Shown: positions 25,845-34,897, counted from the first letter of the stretch. The stretch is 64,000 nt of DNA from Longitalea luteola (GCF_017356035.1 NZ_JAFIQX010000009.1:1-64000); one strand, 5' to 3'. Program-made: numbers and translations. Notes: generated by a model not told the origin, from the letters alone.

Positions 25845-27395
25845 TTAAAATTCAATTTTGGCGAAAGTAAGATAGTTTCTTAATTGACAGGGAACAACCA
25901 TGGAGCTGGCGCTGATCTGTTTACCGAGCCGGGGCATAAATTCTACCCCCCTTTCCAGGTTCTTCAGCGTTGGGTGACGGGTGATCTTTCCATCGGGGCC
26001 AATGCTGTGATCGTTCAGTAACAGGGTCCGGCGCTCATACACATTAAATAAAAAATGCAGTTCTCCGCCGGTATTCATCAGGGAATGCGACACCAAAGCA
26101 TCCGTTTCATCATCGAACTGCGTCTTTGAGATCACATTGCTCCACTGCAGGTTTTCGTCTTTATCGAACGACAGCACCATGATGTTTTCTGCATGGTACC
26201 GGGTCGCTGCAGCGCCCCCATACCGGTTCCAGGGCGACCGCCACGGACTATAATAGGGCGACCAGTAACTATAATCAAGCGGCGACGACCAGGGATTGTT
26301 CCAGTACAAATAATCCCACCTATTAAACGTACCACCGCGCGATGTAGTGTACATAGATTCGGCAGTTAATAAATAACCGCCATCGCGTTTTATGATAATA
26401 TCACTAATAAAATAGTCATTGAAGGCGATCCGCAGGTTGGCGTCGGGCCCTTTGGCCTGTTTGCGCAGATCGTCATTGAAGGCCAGCATGGTCTCTTTGA
26501 GCACAGAATCGGCGGCCTTATCCCAGATTACGGTATACAACCCCTCTACATTACCCCGCTTTTGTTTATAGTACAGGGCCGAGAATAAATATCGCCTGTT
26601 CGTATTGTCGATCTTGATCTTTACCTCATCCAGCACCCGTTCGTCTTTCTGGTGCAGGTCGCGTACATTGAATTTCTCTTCGCCGCCTTTTTTGGTGATC
26701 AGCTGCAGGTTACTGATATAATCGCTCCCGTTCTTGCGCTGGAACTTACCAAACACCATATCCCCTTCATTATCTACCAGGAAGTCGGTAAAATAATCGT
26801 TCCGTTCTTCCATAGGCATGTTCATATGATGCTTGTGCTGCAATTCCATATTGGCATTGAACAGCAGGGTGGTGAACAGGAAATTCTTGGGATTGCGGTT
26901 ATTGATCTTGAACACCATGATCTTTTGCTTATCGTCGCTATAGATGGTGGTGTACAATTTGTTACTGGCGGCCCAGCCTATACGGGTAGTATCCAGCTCA
27001 ACAGGGTCGCTCATGCGCTTCGCATTCTGATCGAGCTTTACGCCCATACAATACACAATACTCCGGCGCTGGAACTGGTATACCATCCAGACGTGATTGG
27101 AATACGGTACAAAGTCTACATTGATCCAACGGTCGTCCAGGTAATCGAGTTTTACCCGTTCGAGCAGTTTCATGTCGTTGTTATAGACACTAATGGCGTT
27201 GTCGTTGCGGTTATTTTTAAAAATGAGGATGTTGCTGCCTACTTTTCCTATTATCTCAAAGTCGGTACGACGTCCGTCTTCCCGTTCGGCTTCTGAATAG
27301 GTGATCTTTTGGGCGGTACTTATAAATGGAAATACGGCCTGCAACAGTACTACCAGCAGCAGCTGGTGCAGGATATTTTTGCGTAATTTCATCAT
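25845..27395 (-). CDS. hypothetical secreted protein, beta-rich
   Basis: A 516-residue exported protein (signal peptide MMKLRKNILHQLLLVVLLQAVFPFISTAQ). I take the ATG at 27395, since the frame upstream lacks signal-like sequence. The mature part is rich in beta-forming and aromatic residues, with repeated 'value-log'-like blocks and an unusual Trp/Tyr/Ser/Pro-rich insert (WNNPWSSPLDYSYWSP, residues about 380-410). No domain is recognised. It is probably periplasmic or outer-membrane attached, in an operon with the DUF6427 gene. Confidence 0.75.
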   Translation of the reverse strand: MMKLRKNILHQLLLVVLLQAVFPFISTAQKITYSEAEREDGRRTDFEIIGKVGSNILIFKNNRNDNAISVYNNDMKLLERVKLDYLDDRWINVDFVPYSNHVWMVYQFQRRSIVYCMGVKLDQNAKRMSDPVELDTTRIGWAASNKLYTTIYSDDKQKIMVFKINNRNPKNFLFTTLLFNANMELQHKHHMNMPMEERNDYFTDFLVDNEGDMVFGKFQRKNGSDYISNLQLITKKGGEEKFNVRDLHQKDERVLDEVKIKIDNTNRRYLFSALYYKQKRGNVEGLYTVIWDKAADSVLKETMLAFNDDLRKQAKGPDANLRIAFNDYFISDIIIKRDGGYLLTAESMYTTSRGGTFNRWDYLYWNNPWSSPLDYSYWSPYYSPWRSPWNRYGGAAATRYHAENIMVLSFDKDENLQWSNVISKTQFDDETDALVSHSLMNTGGELHFLFNVYERRTLLLNDHSIGPDGKITRHPTLKNLERGVEFMPRLGKQISASSMVVPCQLRNYLTFAKIEF

Positions 27396-27570
27396 GGAGC
27401 TGCAATGCATGTTATATGCCAAATTACTGATTGTTAAACGGCTGCCCAAACTTTCGGTATAAATTTAAGCATTCATTTTTTATTGATTCAGTAGCAACCA
27501 AAAGTGCATAAATTTCGTCGTGTGAACCAATTAGAAATATAAAACGGCGCAGATTTAATTTTTTTACGTA

Positions 27571-27578
27571 TAACTTTG
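27571..27578 (+). promoter_or_regulatory. kup -7 promoter box
   Basis: TAACTTTG matches TAnnTTTG perfectly. Transcription should begin near 27585, immediately before the leader hairpin. Confidence 0.65.
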
Positions 27579-27587
27579 TACCGGATG

Positions 27588-27608
27588 CCCCGGGTTCATA
27601 ACCCGGGG
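27588..27608 (+). promoter_or_regulatory. GC-rich hairpin at the 5' end of the kup leader
   Basis: The arms CCCCGGGTT and AACCCGGGG are perfectly complementary with a 3-base loop, followed by TTCTATTATTTTTATT. It has the shape of an intrinsic terminator but lies in the predicted leader of kup, within a few bases of the transcription start. It may be an attenuator, an mRNA-stabilising 5' stem, or a terminator of incoming transcription. Confidence 0.7.
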
Positions 27609-27660
27609 TTCTATTATTTTTATTAAAAACCCTTTGATAAACGGGGATAAGCGAACTACC

Positions 27661-29652
27661 GTGGGCAAACAAATCAATAAAGTTACCGCTGCCACCTTAC
27701 TTATTGCGTTAGGAATTATTTATGGAGATATAGGAACATCCCCATTATATGTTCTGAACGCAATCACCAGCGGCCGGACAATAGATGAAAGATTAGTTGT
27801 GGGCTCTTTATCCTGCATAATCTGGACACTCACCCTGCAAACCACCCTGAAATACGTAGTTCTTACCCTGAAAGCGGACAACCGCGGTGAAGGTGGGATC
27901 TTTTCGTTGTACGCACTGGTAAGGCGGCAGCGAAGATGGCTTGTATTACCCGCCATGCTGGGCGGTGCGGCCCTGCTGGCCGACGGTATGATCACCCCGC
28001 CCATCTCCGTAACCTCCTCTATTGAGGGTTTACGCAACATCCAGGGGCTGGGCACCATTGAGGACTCGACCATCGTTTACATCGTGATCGGCATTATCAG
28101 CGTCCTCTTTTTTCTGCAGCAATTCGGTACTGCTTCCATCGGTAAGATGTTTGGGCCTATTATGTTCTGCTGGTTCTGTATGCTGGCAGTGCTGGGCGCC
28201 TCCCACCTCATGGATGACCTGCATATTTTCAAGGCTTTCAGCCCTTATTATGCTATAGACCTGTTAACCTCATACCCCAAAGGGTTCTGGATCCTGGGCG
28301 CCGTATTCCTCTGTACCACGGGGGCCGAAGCCCTGTACTCTGACCTGGGCCACTGCGGCCGGGCCAATATCCGGTACTCCTGGATCTTTGTAAAAAGCTG
28401 CCTCATCGTAAACTACCTGGGGCAGGGCGCTTACCTGCTCGCCAACTATTCGGGCAAAGTGATCACGCCTGACATGATCAGCGCGGGTTTCAACCCCTTC
28501 TACAAGATCATGCCCCACTGGTTCGTGATCCCGGGCATTTTGATCGCCACCGCGGCCGCCATCATCGCCAGCCAGGCCCTGATCAGCGGCTCATTTACAC
28601 TTATCAGTGAAGCCATGCGGCTGAACCTGTGGCCCAAGCTCAAGATCAATTACCCAACCGAGGAACGCGGCCAGCTGTATATTCCCGGCATAAACATGCT
28701 GTTGTTCGTAGGTTGTGTGGGCATCGTATTATACTTTCAAAAATCTTCCCGCATGGAGGCGGCTTACGGACTGGCCATTACCATGTGTATGATCGCCACC
28801 ACCATCCTGTTTGCCAACTTCCTGGTATCGCGGCGGGCCAAACCGATATGGATCTATCTCTTCCTGATCGTCTATCTCACCATTGAACTGTCGTTCCTGT
28901 TCGCCAACCTCGAAAAATTCCCGCACGGCGGTTTTGTGACCCTGCTGGTAGGCGGCGGACTGTTCTTTGTGATGTATATCTGGTACCGCAGCCGCAAGAT
29001 CAAGAACCGGTATGTGGAATTTGTACGGTTAGAACATTACATTCCGCAGATCCAGGAATTGAGCAACGACAAAACCGTACCCAAATACGCGACGCACCTG
29101 GTGTATCTCACCAGCGCCAATAACCCCAAGGAAATTGAGCATAAGATCATTTATTCCATCCTGAATAAAAAGCCCAAACGGGCCGATATCTATTGGTTTG
29201 TACACGTTGACACCCTCGACGATCCGTACACCTGCGAGTACACTGTTGAGCATATTATTCCCAACGACATCATCAGGGTCGAGTTCAGACTGGGTTTCAG
29301 AATGGAGCCCAAGATCAACCTGATGTTCCGCAAAGTAGTGGCCGACCTGGTAGCCAATAAAGAGGTGAATATTACCAGCCGCTACGAGAGCCTGGAACGG
29401 AATAATGTGGTGGGTGACTTCCAGTTCATCGTAATGGAAAAATACCTGAGCCAGGATATCGAGCTGCCCTTCTTCGAGAAAATGATCATGCGCCTGTATT
29501 TCATGGTAAAAGAATACAGCTTGTCAGAAGAGCGCGGCTTTGGACTGGATGTGAGCAACGTGACCATCGAAAAATTCCCGCTCATTGTTGCGCCGGTACC
29601 TAACCTGAGCCTGAAAAGAGTTTTCTTTGATAATGAGGAAAACCAGTTTTAG
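27661..29652 (+). CDS. kup: potassium uptake protein Kup
   Basis: A 663-residue K+/H+ symporter of the KUP/HAK/KT family. The family signature GIIYGDIGTSPLYVL lies near the N-terminus, GEGGIFSLYALVRR in the first helices, and about twelve transmembrane helices precede a C-terminal cytoplasmic domain of about 200 residues. I take the GTG at 27661 (GKQINKVTAATLLIALG); a TTG at 27634 would add nine residues. It imports K+ at the inner membrane. A leader hairpin suggests control by early termination. Confidence 0.94.
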   Translation: MGKQINKVTAATLLIALGIIYGDIGTSPLYVLNAITSGRTIDERLVVGSLSCIIWTLTLQTTLKYVVLTLKADNRGEGGIFSLYALVRRQRRWLVLPAMLGGAALLADGMITPPISVTSSIEGLRNIQGLGTIEDSTIVYIVIGIISVLFFLQQFGTASIGKMFGPIMFCWFCMLAVLGASHLMDDLHIFKAFSPYYAIDLLTSYPKGFWILGAVFLCTTGAEALYSDLGHCGRANIRYSWIFVKSCLIVNYLGQGAYLLANYSGKVITPDMISAGFNPFYKIMPHWFVIPGILIATAAAIIASQALISGSFTLISEAMRLNLWPKLKINYPTEERGQLYIPGINMLLFVGCVGIVLYFQKSSRMEAAYGLAITMCMIATTILFANFLVSRRAKPIWIYLFLIVYLTIELSFLFANLEKFPHGGFVTLLVGGGLFFVMYIWYRSRKIKNRYVEFVRLEHYIPQIQELSNDKTVPKYATHLVYLTSANNPKEIEHKIIYSILNKKPKRADIYWFVHVDTLDDPYTCEYTVEHIIPNDIIRVEFRLGFRMEPKINLMFRKVVADLVANKEVNITSRYESLERNNVVGDFQFIVMEKYLSQDIELPFFEKMIMRLYFMVKEYSLSEERGFGLDVSNVTIEKFPLIVAPVPNLSLKRVFFDNEENQF

Positions 29653-29655
29653 AAC

Positions 29656-29718
29656 GGTTTGTTGTTTGTGGTTTGTTGTTTGTGGTTTGTTGTTTGTGGT
29701 TTGTTGTTTGTGGTTATC
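29656..29718 (+). repeat. heptamer array [GT]GTTTGT, 8 units
   Basis: Strictly alternating GGTTTGT and TGTTTGT units, 8 in all, with a decayed ninth (GGTTATC). It starts 4 bases after the kup stop codon. Inverted copies (ACCATAA, ACCACAA, ACTACAA, ACCATAA) lie at about 29891-29927, before the first hydrolase gene. Confidence 0.95.
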
Positions 29719-29932
29719 CTAATTTTATGCGTGTCCGACTATTGCTAACCAGCTGCACCTTCAGCGTGCGAAATATTTATTAGATTGGCTTAACCGGCTG
29801 GGAAAATAGAGTGCCGGATAAATGAAGGTGGTTTTGAACGAATGAACCACCCTAAGCATTCGGTGGGGTGAAATATTTATCAGAGATTTGCGGTAGAAGA
29901 ACCATAAACCACAAACTACAAACCATAAACTC
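29719..29932. repeat. core and right arm of inter-hydrolase element, copy 1
   Basis: This contains a core sharing blocks with the next intergenic region (TTAACCGGCT, AATAGAGTGCCGGATAA, GGTGGTTTTGAA, AATGAACCAC) and the inverted heptamer arm at 29891-29927. Copy 2 lies at 30757-30897. Array arm, core and inverted arm together look like one small repeated element. Confidence 0.75.
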
Positions 29933-29937
29933 TATAA

Positions 29938-30726
29938 TTGCCCACGATTGCCTACTATATCATCGGAGGCTTGCTCCTATTAAGTATTCTTGCCTACATA
30001 CTACAGGATTGGTTTATTTTCAAACCGGAAAAACTGCCAGCCGATTTTCAGTTCCGGTACGACATCCCTTTCAATGAATTATTCTTTGATATTTCGCCGG
30101 GCGTGCGCATTAACGGACTCCACTTTTACCGCCCCGATCCCAAAGGACTGATCCTTTATTTTCATGGCAACACCCGCAGCATAAAAGGCTGGGCTAAGTA
30201 TGCGCGTGATTTTTACCGCTATGGTTACGATGTAGTGCTGGTAGATTACCGGGGCTTTGGCAAAAGTACCGGCAAACGCAGCGAAAAAGACATGCTGAAC
30301 GACATGCAGTTCGTTTATAATGTTTTGATCGGAAAATACCCCGAACACCACATCATCGTATATGGACGCAGCATCGGCAGCGGCTTTGCAGCGTACATTG
30401 CATCGGAAAACAAACCACGCTATCTCATCCTCGATTCGCCTTATTATAATTTTCGCATCGTGGTAAAACGCTTTCTGCCCATCCTGCCGGTGCGGTATGT
30501 ATTGCGTTATCACCTGCGCACCGACAAATGGATCCGCCATGTAAACTGTCATACCTACATCATTCATGGCACCCGGGACCGGCTTATCCCTATCAGGCAC
30601 AGCGAAAGGCTGCAAAGGATCAATCCCCGCAAGATCACGCTGATCCGCATTGTAGGCGGAAGACATAATAACCTGCCCTCCTTTCCGGAGTACCATAATT
30701 TTGTGCGTGACATCTTAAAATACTAG
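29938..30726 (+). CDS. membrane-anchored alpha/beta hydrolase, copy 1
   Basis: A 262-residue protein with one N-terminal transmembrane helix and an alpha/beta-hydrolase domain facing out or in. Motifs: the oxyanion segment LYFHGNTRS, the nucleophile elbow YGRSIGSG (Ser), Asp in HGTRDRLIP, and His in VGGRHNN. It resembles the FrsA/BEM46-like 'DUF1749/hydrolase' group; the substrate is unknown. No ATG is available, so TTG at 29938 is the best start, but a -7-like TATAATTG overlaps it, which makes the start doubtful. Confidence 0.85.
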   Translation: MPTIAYYIIGGLLLLSILAYILQDWFIFKPEKLPADFQFRYDIPFNELFFDISPGVRINGLHFYRPDPKGLILYFHGNTRSIKGWAKYARDFYRYGYDVVLVDYRGFGKSTGKRSEKDMLNDMQFVYNVLIGKYPEHHIIVYGRSIGSGFAAYIASENKPRYLILDSPYYNFRIVVKRFLPILPVRYVLRYHLRTDKWIRHVNCHTYIIHGTRDRLIPIRHSERLQRINPRKITLIRIVGGRHNNLPSFPEYHNFVRDILKY

Positions 30727-30897
30727 TTTATGGTTTGTGGGTTGTGGTTTGTAGTTAGCCTGATTTTATAGCCGGCTGATCAAAGGTTTACCAGCTAATT
30801 TATGGGGTTAACCGGCTAGAAAAATTAGAGAGCCGCATAATTAGCGGTGGTTTCGAATAAATGAACCACAAACCATAAACCACAAACCACAAACCCT
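30726..30897. repeat. inter-hydrolase element, copy 2, with heptamer arms
   Basis: The left arm GTTTATG, GTTTGTG, GGTTGTG, GTTTGTA starts inside the stop codon of the first hydrolase gene. The right arm ACCACAA, ACCATAA, ACCACAA, ACCACAA ends 18 bases before the ATG of the second. The core matches copy 1 (29719-29890) in several blocks. Confidence 0.85.
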
Positions 30898-30915
30898 TCC
30901 TATCTTGTGAGCTCT

Positions 30916-31722
30916 ATGAAAAAGAAGGTTCTATTCCGCTGGCTCAAGCTTTTTATATTGATCTATTGTTTAATTGGCATTGCGATCTATTACGGTCAGG
31001 ATAAACTCCTGTTCCATCCGCAACCGGTAACGGCCCAATCACAATACAGTTTTCCATTTCCGTATAAAGAAGTGAATATTCCCTGGTCGAAGGAATCGAA
31101 CATCAATATCATTCAATTTCCCACCACTCAACCGCAGGCCAAAGGCGTAGTGCTGTATTTTCATGGCAATAAGCAAAATATTACCCGGTATGCCAAAGCA
31201 GCCCCTGCATTTACCAGCCGTGGTTATGAAGTGTGGATGATCGATTACCCGGGTTTTGGCAAAAGCACGGGAGATTTTACCGAACAGCGGTTGTATGACT
31301 GGGCGCTGGTGTTTTACAAACTGGCACAGGCGAAGTATTCGAAAGACAGCATTATTATTTATGGGAAATCAATGGGTACCGGCATCGCCGCACAACTGGC
31401 TACCATTCGCGATTGTAAAACACTGATCCTTGAAGCGCCATATTATAGTTTTCCTTCTATTATCGGAAGCTGGCTGCCCATTTATCCGCTGAATAAAATG
31501 ATCCATTTTAAATTGCCCACCTGGCAGTATGTAAAAGAAGTCACGAATCCGATAGTCATTTTTCATGGCACCAGCGATTATACCATTCCTTACAGGAATT
31601 CGAAAAAGCTGAAGCCGTATTTAAACGCAACGGATGAATACATCACGCTGGAAGGTGCGAAGCATAACGATATTCCTACGTTTCCGGAATATAATAAGAA
31701 GTTGGATTCGTTACTAAGGTAA
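30916..31722 (+). CDS. membrane-anchored alpha/beta hydrolase, copy 2
   Basis: A 268-residue paralogue of the preceding gene, with the same layout: one N-terminal helix (WLKLFILIYCLIGIAIYYG), LYFHGNKQN, the nucleophile elbow YGKSMGTG, the acid in HGTSDYTIP and the base in GAKHND. The ATG at 30916 is preferred over the GTG at 30907. The pair arose by tandem duplication that seems to include the upstream intergenic element. The substrate is unknown; an esterase or thioesterase role at the inner membrane is plausible. Confidence 0.87.
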   Translation: MKKKVLFRWLKLFILIYCLIGIAIYYGQDKLLFHPQPVTAQSQYSFPFPYKEVNIPWSKESNINIIQFPTTQPQAKGVVLYFHGNKQNITRYAKAAPAFTSRGYEVWMIDYPGFGKSTGDFTEQRLYDWALVFYKLAQAKYSKDSIIIYGKSMGTGIAAQLATIRDCKTLILEAPYYSFPSIIGSWLPIYPLNKMIHFKLPTWQYVKEVTNPIVIFHGTSDYTIPYRNSKKLKPYLNATDEYITLEGAKHNDIPTFPEYNKKLDSLLR

Positions 31723-31815
31723 CTGAAGTCGGAGGTCTGAAGTCAGACGTCTGAAGTCGGAAGAGCCTGTATTTCGGATTTCCGACTTCCGACATCGGAC
31801 CCCGGACCTCGCAGT
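31723..31815. repeat. heptamer array C[TGA]GA[AGC]GT with inverted partner
   Basis: Units CTGAAGT, CGGAGGT, CTGAAGT, CAGACGT, CTGAAGT and CGGAAGA (31723-31764) begin at the base after the hydrolase stop codon. Inverted units TCCGACT, TCCGACA, TCGGACC and CCGGACC follow (about 31780-31812). They would form a stem between convergent genes and may act as a terminator. The same word occurs inside metG. Confidence 0.92.
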
Positions 31816-31837
31816 CTTTATGTCCCCGGTCCCTACT

Positions 31838-32773
31838 TTAAATAGGAACAACGTTAAGATCCTTGTTCATCTTGATCTTATCGGGGATCGCCGCAATGAT
31901 CTCTTCCTTCAGCGCTTCAATGAGGCGTTTCTTTACAAAATCGCGGTGCACCACAATGCTCACCTCCCGCATGGGAGCCGGCTTTTTAAAATGCCGGATG
32001 AGTTGCAACTGGCGGGCCGTCATATCGAGGGTGGTGAGCTCTGGCAGAATAGTGATGCCATCATTTAATTCAACCATACGCCGCAGGGTTTCTATACTGC
32101 CGGCTTCATATTCGAAATGGGAACCCAATTCACTGGCCCGGCGCAATTCACACAGGTTTACGATCTGCGAGCGGAAGCAATGCCCCTCTTCCATCAGCCA
32201 TAACTTTTCGGGATCAATGTCCTGGGCCAGCACATACGTCTTTTTATATGCAGCATTCTTGCGGGAAACATACGCCAGCAGTTCCTCATAGAACAGCACA
32301 TGTTCCTTGATGCCGTTCTCCTGCAGGGGCGTAACAAGGATACCCACATCGATGCGGCCTTCCCGCAAACGGGTGACAATGTATTCGGTCATCAATTCCT
32401 GCACTACCAGTTTTATATGCGGGTATTTCTTATAGAAGCTCTGGATGAACAGCGGTAATAAATAAGGAGCCAGGGTGGGAATAATGCCAATTCGCAATTC
32501 ACCGGTCAAAATGCCCTTTTTGGTTTGAACCAGCTCTTTGATCACATTTTTTTCCGACAAAATGCGGCGCGCCTGCTCAATGATCTCAATTCCGATTTCA
32601 GTAGGCACTACGGGCTGTTTACTGCGGTCGAATATTTTAACGCCTAATTCCTCTTCCAGCTTTTGCACCTGCATGCTCAAGGTAGGCTGGGTAACGAAAC
32701 AATGTTCGGCGGCAGTAGCAAAATGCCGGTAAGTGTCTACGGCCACTACGTATTCGAGTTGAACAAATGTCAT
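31838..32773 (-). CDS. oxyR: hydrogen peroxide-inducible regulator OxyR
   Basis: A 311-residue LysR-family activator. The winged helix-turn-helix is at residues 1-60 (FATAAEHCFVTQPTLSMQVQKLE), followed by a periplasmic-binding-type effector domain. The redox pair lies in GHCFRSQIVNLC at Cys199 and Cys208, exactly the Escherichia coli OxyR numbering, so peroxide sensing by disulfide formation is well supported. No catalase or peroxiredoxin gene is adjacent. The two flanking genes are not obvious targets. Confidence 0.93.
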   Translation of the reverse strand: MTFVQLEYVVAVDTYRHFATAAEHCFVTQPTLSMQVQKLEEELGVKIFDRSKQPVVPTEIGIEIIEQARRILSEKNVIKELVQTKKGILTGELRIGIIPTLAPYLLPLFIQSFYKKYPHIKLVVQELMTEYIVTRLREGRIDVGILVTPLQENGIKEHVLFYEELLAYVSRKNAAYKKTYVLAQDIDPEKLWLMEEGHCFRSQIVNLCELRRASELGSHFEYEAGSIETLRRMVELNDGITILPELTTLDMTARQLQLIRHFKKPAPMREVSIVVHRDFVKKRLIEALKEEIIAAIPDKIKMNKDLNVVPI

Positions 32774-33085
32774 AATAGGTTTTGTCTATAGTTCTATAAA
32801 ATTAATCAATTTGATTTATCAACAAAATAATTGAAGTTTTGTGATACCGGTTTAAATAGCGATCCGGCATTCCGGTATAAGAACTGTTTCAAAAGGGGGT
32901 TCAGGGAAAGGCCGCAGAAGAGTAGCTTATAGTTTTTTGGAAATTCAAAATACCCGGTAATATTATTCTGCAAATGTGGTGACCCTGCATTTGCGACCCG
33001 CTCATGTGGTAGATGGCATCAGCCGCCTGTAAGCGTTAAGGGCTGTATAATATCCTATTCTGATGTACATCACTACCGCTTGGGT
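32774..33085. other. intergenic region upstream of oxyR
   Basis: About 310 bases of AT-rich sequence with the oxyR promoter presumably at its left end. No perfect TAnnTTTG box and no gene were found. An OxyR operator might lie here, but no convincing ATAG-type repeat was recognised. Confidence 0.4.
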
Positions 33086-33169
33086 TGAATGGTGAATGGT
33101 GAATGGTGAATGGTCAATGGTCAATGGTCAATGGTGAATGGTCAATGGTGAATGGTCAATGGTCAATGG
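33086..33169 (+). repeat. 12-unit heptamer array T[GC]AATGG
   Basis: Twelve consecutive 7-bp units in which only position 2 varies, in the order G G G G C C C G C G C C, plus one decayed unit TCAGTGC. It ends 6 bases before the stop codon of the minus-strand TIGR04222 gene. The same word is found at 52420 and, inverted, at 8661. Confidence 0.97.
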
Positions 33170-33181
33170 TCAGTGCCGGCT

Positions 33182-34612
33182 CTAGGAGCCACACCCGCCA
33201 CAACCACCGCCGCATCCGCTACCGCAGCCTCCGCCGCCATCACCGCCGCCGCTACCAGTGCAGCTGCTGCAACTACTGCAGGAAGAATTGGTGGTTGATT
33301 GTTTGTCATGATTGAGCACGGGGTAAGGAGCAAAGATCGCCGTAAGTGCAGCTCCTTCGGCAAACCAGGTGAGGGAATCATTTCCATGGATGGAATAAAG
33401 GGAAACCACCTGATCGCTGTACAGCGTTCCATCCTGCTGTAAGCTTCCGGCCAGTTTTTTCACCTGCTCAAGCACCATGCGCCTGCGTGACATGAAATTT
33501 GTAAGAATTACAGAGATGATGAGCAAGACCCACAATTCAAAGAAAAGATTACCTAGCGCTTTATGATTCACTGCTCCCTGAAAGAACCTGATCATGATAA
33601 TTACAAATGGTAACAGCATCAGGTGATATTTTTTCACCAAGTGCTCCTTGTGATAAGCCAGGAGATACAACTTTTGCAGCGCAGGATGTTTTATCGCTTC
33701 TTCATCATACCACTCTGTAGCTATCCGTTCATAATGGATGCTATCCTCCTGCTCTTTCAGAAATCCCTGGATTAACGGGTTCTGTTCATTGGCTGGCTTA
33801 TTGTACCAGTTCTTATGAACAATAAACCGGTTATCAGCTGATAGTCCGATCAGGTTGCGCCGCAGCAGGTCTACGATGCCTGCCTGAATAGCGCGGTGTT
33901 TTCCAAAGAGGAACTGTGCTATTTGGAAAGGAGTAACGTCAACAGGAAAATGTTCGGTAACCAGTTGTCTCAGTATGCGGCCTTTTTCGTTTTGGAGGAG
34001 TACATAACCAATAATACAACTAACCGCGAATAAAGGAAAGAAAACCAGGAATTGAGGACCGTTCAATGAAAAAGGAGATAAAACGTGATGGAGGGAAGCA
34101 CTGATAATGAGCGGGAGCGTTAGCAACATTACAACAAGAGCGATGATCTCATTTCGTATGACCCAGTTTGGTTCGGGAAGGTGGATCTGCGGTTCCTGCG
34201 GCGGCGGCCAGATATCATCTGGCGGTGGTGATTCAAAGACCGATTGGTATAATTGCAGCGTTTCTTTATACCAATCGCGGTGTTTGTGGTCTTCTTCATC
34301 CCCTCCCCGGGATGGATGGTGATGGATATCTTTGCCGAGGGTGTTTTTGCAAAGATCGATCCAGTACGATCGCGTGTAAGTGAGGTGTAAATGCCAGGCT
34401 TCATCTACGGCCTGTGAGGGTGATGCGCCATTTGGAGAAATGCAACATAAGAAGAGGAATTTCCGGTACTCATTGATGACCCGTTCTGTGTAGAAGGCTG
34501 TCCAGTTTTGTTTTGCAGCTAATTTGTGTGAGAAGGTGATTGCTGCATTGGGTTCATCGAGGGGAAATTGTTGAATTGCACTCCAAAGGCTTCTGTGTTC
34601 TTCAACTTTCAT
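33182..34612 (-). CDS. TIGR04222 domain-containing membrane protein
   Basis: A 476-residue membrane protein. The N-terminal region contains the family motif VDEAWHLHLTYTRSYW (residues about 64-79). Transmembrane helices lie near 165-190, 200-220, 335-355 and 365-385. The C-terminus is a low-complexity Cys/Gly/Ser tail (SSCSSCTGSGGG...CGGCGS) of about 35 residues with ten or so cysteines. TIGR04222 proteins occur in several phyla and lack an assigned function. The Cys/Gly tail may bind metal or be modified, which is a guess. Confidence 0.85.
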   Translation of the reverse strand: MKVEEHRSLWSAIQQFPLDEPNAAITFSHKLAAKQNWTAFYTERVINEYRKFLFLCCISPNGASPSQAVDEAWHLHLTYTRSYWIDLCKNTLGKDIHHHPSRGGDEEDHKHRDWYKETLQLYQSVFESPPPDDIWPPPQEPQIHLPEPNWVIRNEIIALVVMLLTLPLIISASLHHVLSPFSLNGPQFLVFFPLFAVSCIIGYVLLQNEKGRILRQLVTEHFPVDVTPFQIAQFLFGKHRAIQAGIVDLLRRNLIGLSADNRFIVHKNWYNKPANEQNPLIQGFLKEQEDSIHYERIATEWYDEEAIKHPALQKLYLLAYHKEHLVKKYHLMLLPFVIIMIRFFQGAVNHKALGNLFFELWVLLIISVILTNFMSRRRMVLEQVKKLAGSLQQDGTLYSDQVVSLYSIHGNDSLTWFAEGAALTAIFAPYPVLNHDKQSTTNSSCSSCSSCTGSGGGDGGGGCGSGCGGGCGGCGS

Positions 34613-34756
34613 ATTTCTGTCTTTGGTTACACAAAGTTATAACGGAGTTATTCAACCGGGCAAGCAAGCGTGTGTTACCAAATTATTAATCCGTGTGGAA
34701 CCTGCACTTTGCATGTGAAACGCTGTTATGGAACGTTTGTGGAACGCTGAACCAAC
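34613..34756. other. intergenic region upstream of the TIGR04222 gene
   Basis: Short unique stretch before the heptamer array. No perfect -7 box was found and no small gene is supported. Together with the two arrays to 34977 it makes a 365-base gap. Confidence 0.35.
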
Positions 34757-34833
34757 GGGCAATAGACAATAGGCAAAGGGCAACTGGCAATAGACAATGG
34801 ACAATAGACAATGGGCAAAAGGCAATAGGCAAT
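34757..34833 (+). repeat. heptamer array [AGT]G[GA]CAA[TAC], 11 units
   Basis: Eleven consecutive 7-bp units such as GGGCAAT, AGACAAT, AGGCAAA and TGGCAAT. The same word recurs at 40380-40407 next to another stop codon. Confidence 0.95.
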
Positions 34834-34897
34834 AATTACCACCCATCTCTATTCAACATTATCAACTCTATAAACCGTATTAAATTTATTAACCCTA

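Noticed and set aside
31723-31815. Mobile element with terminal inverted repeats
   Set aside because: The inverted heptamers frame only about 15 bases and there is no transposase or target-site duplication; a hairpin or terminator is simpler.
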